Source: Umbelopsis ramanniana AG (lineage: Eukaryota > Mucoromycota > Umbelopsidomycetes > Umbelopsidales > Umbelopsidaceae). Taken from it: a stretch of 64,000 nt of DNA. Positions 58,116-64,000 of this stretch are shown piece after piece. Position 1 is the first letter of the stretch. Each line of letters opens with the position of its first letter. The position numbers and the translations under genes are program-made. The notes beneath the pieces are model-generated. The model had not been told where the DNA came from, did not search any database, and saw only the letters and a program-made list of their open reading frames with translations. The stretch is from NCBI RefSeq assembly GCF_025399195.1, contig NW_026252111.1, positions 186,001 to 250,000 on the forward strand. The letters are read 5' to 3'.

Positions 58116-59687
58116 ATGAAATTACCTGAACAAGCTATGCTCTGGCAGCGACGGCACCTGTTCTCGCCTATGCTGGTTTTCGCAACTCTGTACGTGTCAA
58201 TGGCAGCATTCAACTTTGGCTACGACACTTCGATCTTTTCCTCGATCCAAGGCATGGCTTCATTTACCAATGAATTTGGATCTTATAGTGATTCCCTTAA
58301 GCGTAACACTATACCGCCGTATCTCTCCTCCATCATGAACTCCACTCCTTTCCTCGGCAAGTTGATAGGTACACTGGCGTGTGCTCCGTTGATGGAGAGG
58401 TATGGTCGAAAGTCAGCTATCCTTGTCATTGCTGTTCTCAGTATTATTGGATCCCTCCTTCAAACCACTTCGTATAGTGCCGCCCAGTATACTGTCGGTC
58501 GAATCTGCTGCTATATGGCCACAGGCTTCACTATCAGCGTTGTGCCCGCATATCAAAGTGAAACTGCTCCTGCAGAACTTCGGGGCGCCATCGGTGCTAC
58601 TTTACAGCTATGGATTGGTGTTGGACAAGTTATAGGTGCTGTAGTCACCAATGCCACAGCGACTATGTCTGGTAGAGAAGCTTGGCTCATCCCTACTGGC
58701 ATCCAATTTCTCCTGCCTGTCCTGTTGCTGGCTGGATACCCATTCATTCCTGAATCACCCCGCTGGTTGCTCGCCAAGGAGAGACGGGACGATGCTGTTG
58801 TTGCTCTTCTCCGCTTGAGAGTCAAAGGAACTACTTCCAAAGATGTGGAATATGAGTTAGATCTGATTGCACAAAATGAACAAACCCACGGAAAAGGTCC
58901 CTGGAAGGATCTTTTCAAGGGAACGAACCGTCGACGTACTATCATTGCGGTTGGCGCCATGGTCTGTCAACAAATTACAGGACAAGCTTTCGTCGGCCAG
59001 TATTCAGTGGTATTTTACCAACAACAAAATATCACCAATCCATCCCCTTACCTGTTAGGTGTCATCGGATCTACTACAAGCTTGGTCTCATCCCTTCTCG
59101 TAAGTCTCATCATCGACAGTTTTGGAAGACGTCCTATACTGCATATAGGATCATTTATGATCACTGTATGGCTCTTCGTGCTTGGAGCGATGGGAAGCAT
59201 TGCGCATCCCAATGACGTTCAGAAAAATGTCATGGTGGCAGCTAATATGTTATTTGGAAAATCATACGGTATGTCCTGGGCCCCTCTGAGCTACGTTATT
59301 ATGGGCGAGGTCGCATCTGGTCGGATGCGTGAAAAAACTCTCAACCTGGCTACCTCTGTGTCCGTCATCTTGACTTTCCTGGTCTCCTTCACTCTACCTT
59401 ATCTTCTCAATGCACCATATGCCAACCTTCAAGCTAAGGTCGGCTACATTTACGGATCCTTTTCCATTCTCACATTTTTCTTTGCTTATTTCTACGTACC
59501 TGAACTTAAGAATCGGTCGCTGGAAGAAGTGGATGAGATATTTGAAAACAAGATTCCTGCGCGCAAAACTAATTCGTATGTTGCTACCGGTATTGGTCGG
59601 CAGATCACGGAGGCAGAAGGTGCTACGACTGCGCATCACCATAAGGATGTTGAACACGATGACTTTGAACAATTTGAAAAAGTGTAG
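58116..59687 (+). CDS. MFS transporter, sugar-porter family
   Basis: An intronless 523-aa protein with twelve predicted membrane helices. Sugar-porter marks: FGYDTSIFSSIQGM in helix 1, MERYGRKSAI, VPAYQSETAPAELRGA, PESPRWLLAKER, QQITGQAFVGQY in helix 7, DSFGRRPIL and VPELKNRSLEEVDEIFE at the end. It resembles fungal hexose, maltose or lactose permeases rather than the Dal5/Soa1 anion group. Its place between a divergent regulator and a sulfatase suggests that it imports the sulfated substrate or its alcohol part, perhaps a sulfated sugar; that is inference. The tail is His/Asp/Glu-rich (HHHKDVEHDDFEQFE). Confidence 0.93.
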   Translation: MKLPEQAMLWQRRHLFSPMLVFATLYVSMAAFNFGYDTSIFSSIQGMASFTNEFGSYSDSLKRNTIPPYLSSIMNSTPFLGKLIGTLACAPLMERYGRKSAILVIAVLSIIGSLLQTTSYSAAQYTVGRICCYMATGFTISVVPAYQSETAPAELRGAIGATLQLWIGVGQVIGAVVTNATATMSGREAWLIPTGIQFLLPVLLLAGYPFIPESPRWLLAKERRDDAVVALLRLRVKGTTSKDVEYELDLIAQNEQTHGKGPWKDLFKGTNRRRTIIAVGAMVCQQITGQAFVGQYSVVFYQQQNITNPSPYLLGVIGSTTSLVSSLLVSLIIDSFGRRPILHIGSFMITVWLFVLGAMGSIAHPNDVQKNVMVAANMLFGKSYGMSWAPLSYVIMGEVASGRMREKTLNLATSVSVILTFLVSFTLPYLLNAPYANLQAKVGYIYGSFSILTFFFAYFYVPELKNRSLEEVDEIFENKIPARKTNSYVATGIGRQITEAEGATTAHHHKDVEHDDFEQFEKV

Positions 59688-60228
59688 TTTTTTCTTTGTA
59701 TCCATAACCAGAATTCCCCCATTTTTGATGTGTTAACTATTGACATTAAATGAATAAATACGTAATACCCTTTTCGCTAAAATTAATACAATGATGTTCT
59801 TAATGGCGTATATTGGCGAGACCTCAGTGCTGCTTAAAGCTGTGTGTACGGAAAACACTCTTTCGAAATAACGCCAACACTGGGTTTTCAACGGAAATTC
59901 GGTTGTATGCCTCCACAAATTACTTAACAAGCAAATTGGATTGGATTCAACAAGTCATCCGCAGCTGATACTTTGTGGGAGATTTGTAGACCTATCGCAT
60001 ATCGCCTACTTGACATGACCCACCTTTCTGGGATCACGCCAGCATACGCCAAGTGTATTGTGAATTGCGTGATCCGCCAACAGCGGGAAACAAAGTTTAA
60101 TTTAAGGAAGTCGTTCCGCTTGCGGATCGCGGCTAAAAGAAGGTTTTTGCCCATAGAAACGATATAAATTGTATTCCACTGCCAAAACCACTTTGGACTA
60201 CCCCTCATTCATTCCATAGTTAACCATT
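59688..60228. promoter_or_regulatory. sulfatase promoter region
   Basis: 541 bp without coding sequence. A perfect palindrome TCCGC-TT-GCGGA lies at 60115-60126, with further TCCGC half-sites near 59948 and 60073. TATAAATT at 60163-60170 is about 60 bp upstream of the ATG. The palindrome contains the everted CGG pair CCG-N4-CGG, close in form to the pair in the MFS promoter. Confidence 0.5.
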
Positions 60229-61983
60229 ATGGCACCAGCCAGACCAAACTTTCTGATTATCATTGCCGATGACCTTGGGTTTTCCGATGTGGGATGCTTT
60301 GGTGGTGAAATCAAGACTCCCAACCTCGACTCGCTCGGAAGAACTGGTGTCCGGTTCAAGGATTTCCATGCTGCAGCTGCATGCTCTCCAACCCGAGCTA
60401 TGCTCATGAGCGGCACAGATCACCATCTCACAGGTCTTGGACAGCTGGTAGAATTTACCAGTAACAGCCCAGCACATCAAGGAAAGCCAGGTCATGAAGG
60501 CTACCTTACCGATAACGTTGCAACATTGCCTGAGGTTTTGCGAGATGGAGGATACCATACCATCATGTCAGGAAAATGGCATCTTGGTTTACGTCCCGAG
60601 TACTCTCCTAACGCTCGTGGCTTTACGCGAGCGTTCACCTTACTACCCGGTTGCGCTAACCACTATGGCTGGGAGCCTCAAATTGAAGAAAATGGGATAT
60701 CACCTAAGTTCTTCGATACCGCTGTAGCTGCCTTACACATGGAAGATCGCGAATATGTCGATAACTCAAAGTTGCCGGATGACTTTTACTCTACTGATCA
60801 CTACACCAACAAGCTTCTGCAGTATTTTGAGGAGCGACCTACAGACAAGCCATTTTTTGCCTATCTGCCTTATTCAGCCCCACACTGGCCTCTGCAGGCA
60901 CCCAAGGAAAATTCCAGTCGGTATAAAGGGGTATATACGGATGGCCCTGAAGCTCTAAGACAAAAACGTCTCCAAGGACTCATTCGGGAAGGTCTTGCTT
61001 CAGCGGATGTGAAAGCGCACCCCGTCGTAGCACCAGGTTCGAATGAGTGGGAAGACATGGATGACATTACACGCGCCAAGTCAGCAAAGGCAATGGAGGT
61101 ATACGCCGGAATGGTGGATCGCATGGATGAGAACATTGGAAAAGTCATCACCTATCTCAAGGACAATGACTTGTATGACAACACTATGATCTTTTTTGCC
61201 TCAGATAATGGTGCTGAAGGAGCAAGTTATGAGATGTTACCTGTGATAGGCGACAATATCACTGCTCATATCGAGAAGTATTACAACAACTCACTGGACA
61301 ATATCGGACAAAAGGATAGCTTTGTGTGGTATGGCTCGCGCTGGGCACAAGCAGCAACAGCGCCATCTAGACTGTTTAAAATGTTTTCGACAGAAGGAGG
61401 TGTTCGGGTACCTCTCATCATGAAGCCGCTCGGTTCTGGTAACCCTAGCATTTGTGACGAGTTCTGTACCATGATGGATATTATGCCTACCCTTCTGGAA
61501 CTTGCTGGAATCGAGAAGCCAGGTAGTACTTATAACGGTCGGTCAGTAAACAGTATGCGAGGCTCGTCTTGGGTGCCATATCTCAATGGGTCAGCAGAAC
61601 ATATCCACGACGACGACCATGTTACCGGCTGGGAATTGATAGGAAACGGAGCTCTTCGCAAAGGAAACTGGAAAATCAATTTTGTAAACAAGCCTTTCGG
61701 GCCTGAAGCTTGGCAATTATACAACTTGTCTGTCGACCCGGGCGAGACCACTGATCTTGCCGAACAAGAACCAGAAAAGCTAAAGGAGCTGATTCATCAC
61801 TGGCAGCAATATGCTCTGGAAACTCAGGTGGTTGGTCTCAAACCGGATCTAGGCACTATTGTAGTGCGAGATGAAATGGACGACCCTACCAAGTGGATGA
61901 AATATGAAACCAGCAGCGGAATTTCTAAACAGTTAAAAAATGAACGCGCCGCAGCAAAAGTCATAGATGAGCATTTTATATAA
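60229..61983 (+). CDS. arylsulfatase (bacterial AtsA / yeast Bds1 class)
   Basis: An intronless 584-aa protein. The active-site Cys 52 in CSPTR is the formylglycine precursor of the C-x-P-x-R type. Other catalytic parts are IIADDLGFSDVG (metal Asp pair), GTDHHLTGLG, SGKWHLG (Lys, His), APHWPLQAP and FFASDNGAEG. No signal peptide is present, so it should act in the cytosol, as does Pseudomonas AtsA, which it resembles along its full length. It would hydrolyse sulfate esters to alcohol and inorganic sulfate for sulfur or carbon supply. Activity needs a formylglycine-generating enzyme elsewhere in the genome. It forms an intronless block with the MFS and regulator genes. Confidence 0.95.
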   Translation: MAPARPNFLIIIADDLGFSDVGCFGGEIKTPNLDSLGRTGVRFKDFHAAAACSPTRAMLMSGTDHHLTGLGQLVEFTSNSPAHQGKPGHEGYLTDNVATLPEVLRDGGYHTIMSGKWHLGLRPEYSPNARGFTRAFTLLPGCANHYGWEPQIEENGISPKFFDTAVAALHMEDREYVDNSKLPDDFYSTDHYTNKLLQYFEERPTDKPFFAYLPYSAPHWPLQAPKENSSRYKGVYTDGPEALRQKRLQGLIREGLASADVKAHPVVAPGSNEWEDMDDITRAKSAKAMEVYAGMVDRMDENIGKVITYLKDNDLYDNTMIFFASDNGAEGASYEMLPVIGDNITAHIEKYYNNSLDNIGQKDSFVWYGSRWAQAATAPSRLFKMFSTEGGVRVPLIMKPLGSGNPSICDEFCTMMDIMPTLLELAGIEKPGSTYNGRSVNSMRGSSWVPYLNGSAEHIHDDDHVTGWELIGNGALRKGNWKINFVNKPFGPEAWQLYNLSVDPGETTDLAEQEPEKLKELIHHWQQYALETQVVGLKPDLGTIVVRDEMDDPTKWMKYETSSGISKQLKNERAAAKVIDEHFI

Positions 61984-62527
61984 GGATTATGTTGCTTTTA
62001 TAAAATCAAATACAACCAATGCATTGTACCAATTCTCCCACACCTTACCACTGTCGTCCTGATAAAAACAAGTTTTTGTTACGTTTTTTACGCTTACTAA
62101 ACAAAAGCTGTACCCTGTGGAATTTTGCCGAGTCTTATCATTTTCGCCAATCTCTAGGCTGATTGCGGACTTGGCTGTTGCGTTACATGCCACCGGAACA
62201 ACTGATCATGTTATACCATGTATCTCAACGATAAGAGCTTTATACTTCCATGGGGTATAAAGGGTCCAGCTCACATAGACACAACACGTGCCTTTACCAG
62301 TTTGGCAAAGCTTTTGTGAATTGACACACTGGTTTGAACCTGTTGAAGTCAGTCCCGTTGTGAACAGTCACGCAAGAAAAAAAATTTTTGCTTTGAAAAA
62401 GGCTGAGCGGTGTTCTAATTGAAAGTCTATAAAAGATAGAGCGATTCACCTCTGAATTAGAGGGGGGGGTTATAACACCCCCTTCACTTTTGTAAAATCT
62501 TTGTATTCTACTATCAATAAACACGTC
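61984..62527. promoter_or_regulatory. IMP dehydrogenase promoter and leader
   Basis: 544 bp without coding sequence. TATAAAAG lies at 62428-62435. At 62462-62482, 27-47 bp downstream, is a run of eight G, then the palindromic TTATAAC, then A and five C; this can fold back on itself. The ATG is at 62528. This places the G-run where transcription is expected to start. Confidence 0.55.
62428..62435 (+). promoter_or_regulatory. TATA box of the IMP dehydrogenase gene
   Basis: TATAAAAG exactly 100 bp upstream of the ATG at 62528, followed by the G-run at the expected initiation distance. Confidence 0.6.
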
Positions 62528-64000
62528 ATGTCCACTCAACAATTATTGGATTGCTCTAAGGCTAATGACTACTTGAAGGAATACAAGCAACGCGATGGTC
62601 TCTCTGCCGAAGAATTGATGGACGAGAAGCTCACTGGAGGCATCACCTACAATGACCTTTTGATTCTTCCTGGCCTCATTGACTTCCCTGCTTCCAAGGT
62701 CTCTCTTGAAAGCAAGATCACCAAGAACATCACTCTCAAGACTCCTTTCATGTCCTCCCCTATGGACACTGTCACTGAGACTGATATGGCTATCTCCTTG
62801 GCTCTCTTGGGTGGCATTGGTATTATTCATCACAACTGCTCCGCTGATGAACAAGCCGACATGGTCCGCAAGGTCAAGAAGTTTGAGAACGGTTTCATTG
62901 CTGATCCTATGGTCTTGTCTCCTGAACACACTGTTGCTGACGTCAAGGAAATCAAGGAGAAATATGGCTTCTGCGGTATTCCCATCACTGGTAAGTTTCT
63001 TGAAAACCTTTTTGAGGACATTTCTTCATCATCCCATTTGCATATAAGAAGGTTGGTTTGGAGGATGAGTCATTTAAACCTTTTAACTTTCGTTCTTCCG
63101 TTAATGGAGTACCTCGAAAGAGGCGGTATCCTTGTGGAGACTTTTTGGTTCTGATCATATCACACCTTTTTCATTGTATTTGGGATGAAGAAGAAATGAC
63201 TTGTCCCATATCCATTGTCTCTGATGACTAATCTCTTTATCAACCCTTACTATAGATTCTGGCAAGATGAATGGAAAGCTCGTTGGTATTGTCACTGCTC
63301 GTGATATTCAATTCCATGATGACGATGCTTCTCTTGTCAAGGACATTATGACCACCGATGTTGTCTCTGCCAAGCAGGGTGTTACCCTCGAACAGGCCAA
63401 TGACATTCTCCGCTCTTCCAAAAAGGGAAAGCTCCCTATCGTTGATGAGAGCGGTAACTTGGTCTCTCTGTTGTCTCGCTCCGATTTGCTTAAGAACCAG
63501 ACTTATCCTTTGGCTTCCAAGTCTCCTCACTCCAAGCAATTGCTTTGCGGTGCTGCCGTTGGTACTCGTCCCGATGATCGTGAGCGTCTTCACAAGTTGG
63601 TTGAAGCTGGTTTGGATGTCGTTGTTTTGGACTCTTCCCAAGGCAACTCTATTTATCAAATCGAAATGATCAAGTGGGTCAAGGAAACCTTCAAGGACCT
63701 TGAAGTCATTGCTGGAAATGTTGTTACCCGTGAACAATGTGCCAATCTTATTGCTGCTGGCGCTGATGGTGTCCGTATTGGTATGGGCTCTGGTTCCATT
63801 TGCATTACCCAAGAAGTCATGGCTGTTGGTCGCCCTCAAGCTACTGCTGTCTACCGTGTCTCCCAATTCGCTAACCGCTTTGGTGTTCCCACCATTGCTG
63901 ATGGTGGTATTGGAAACATTGGTCATATCACCAAGGCTGTTGCTCTCGGTGCTTCTGCTGTCATGATGGGTGGTCTTTTGGCTGGCACCACCGAATCTCC
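62528..64000 (+). CDS. IMP dehydrogenase, 5' part (partial)
   Basis: Exon 1 is 62528-62990 and exon 2 starts at 63256 and runs past the window end, about 400 residues in all. Marks are [36 protein letters not shown], the CBS pair ([42 protein letters not shown]), [30 protein letters not shown] with the catalytic Cys, and VPTIADGGI. It oxidises IMP to XMP with NAD+, the committed step to GTP, in the cytosol. The 265-bp intron, inside the first CBS motif, is longer than nearly all others here. Codon use is highly biased, indicating strong expression. The C-terminal flap and stop lie outside the window. Confidence 0.96.

Noticed and set aside
62991-63255. C/D snoRNA in the IMP dehydrogenase intron
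   Set aside because: A TGATGA-like C box occurs only near the 3' end, with no matching D box or terminal stem.

Overview
This window is nuclear DNA of a filamentous fungus, most likely an early-diverging lineage such as Mucoromycota. Evidence for this is the eukaryotic gene set, genes split by many short introns (mostly 46-120 bp) with GTAAGT/GTATGT donors, compact intergenic gaps, and fungal-type proteins: a tandem Zn2Cys6 regulator, a sugar-porter MFS protein, a GH45/expansin-like wall protein, Cut8, Pfs2 and Irc6/AAGAB. I cannot name the species. Exon boundaries below were set by hand from splice signals, reading phase and family conservation; most multi-exon models close with an exact multiple of three.

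Layout. 0-6.6 kb: 3' end of an unknown gene, an unknown 327-aa protein, an HSL-type alpha/beta hydrolase, the mitochondrial succinate/fumarate carrier SFC1 and a DUF1771-Smr protein. 6.9-15 kb: B-type mitotic cyclin, a tail-anchored CBM48-like protein, RNase H1 head-to-head with a DUF4211 protein that carries a PCNA-box-like N-terminus. 15-24.4 kb: a 1516-aa Sel1-repeat protein with a myristoylation-type N-terminus, a tandem WWE-like protein, a GH45/expansin-like secreted protein and a small unknown ORF. 24.4-36.3 kb: PDCD2/Tsr4, adenylosuccinate synthase, AAGAB/Irc6, Pfs2/WDR33, an Ngl/Angel-type nuclease, ribosomal protein S3 and an unknown coiled-coil protein. 37.5-47.3 kb: MSH3 head-to-head with Cut8/Sts1, a PAC4-like proteasome chaperone and an RRM-PUF RNA-binding protein. 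48.3-54.3 kb: a mucin-like membrane protein, a Rossmann-fold protein, pyruvate dehydrogenase E1 alpha and SNF5. 55.4-62 kb: three consecutive intronless genes (tandem Zn2Cys6 regulator, MFS transporter, arylsulfatase). 62.5 kb to the end: the 5' part of IMP dehydrogenase.

Most of the window is housekeeping. The parts that stand out are: (i) an apparent 3-nucleotide microexon in RPS3 that restores one conserved Phe; (ii) the intronless regulator-transporter-sulfatase block, which looks like a sulfate-ester utilisation cluster and a candidate for horizontal acquisition, with TCCG-N4/5-CGGA palindromes in both target promoters; (iii) a CBM48-like domain on a C-terminal membrane anchor; (iv) tandem WWE-like modules outside any ubiquitin or PARP context; (v) a G-run/palindrome at the expected start site of the IMP dehydrogenase gene. 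Two proteasome-related genes (Cut8, PAC4-like) are adjacent, and both enzymes that commit IMP to AMP or GTP lie in this window.
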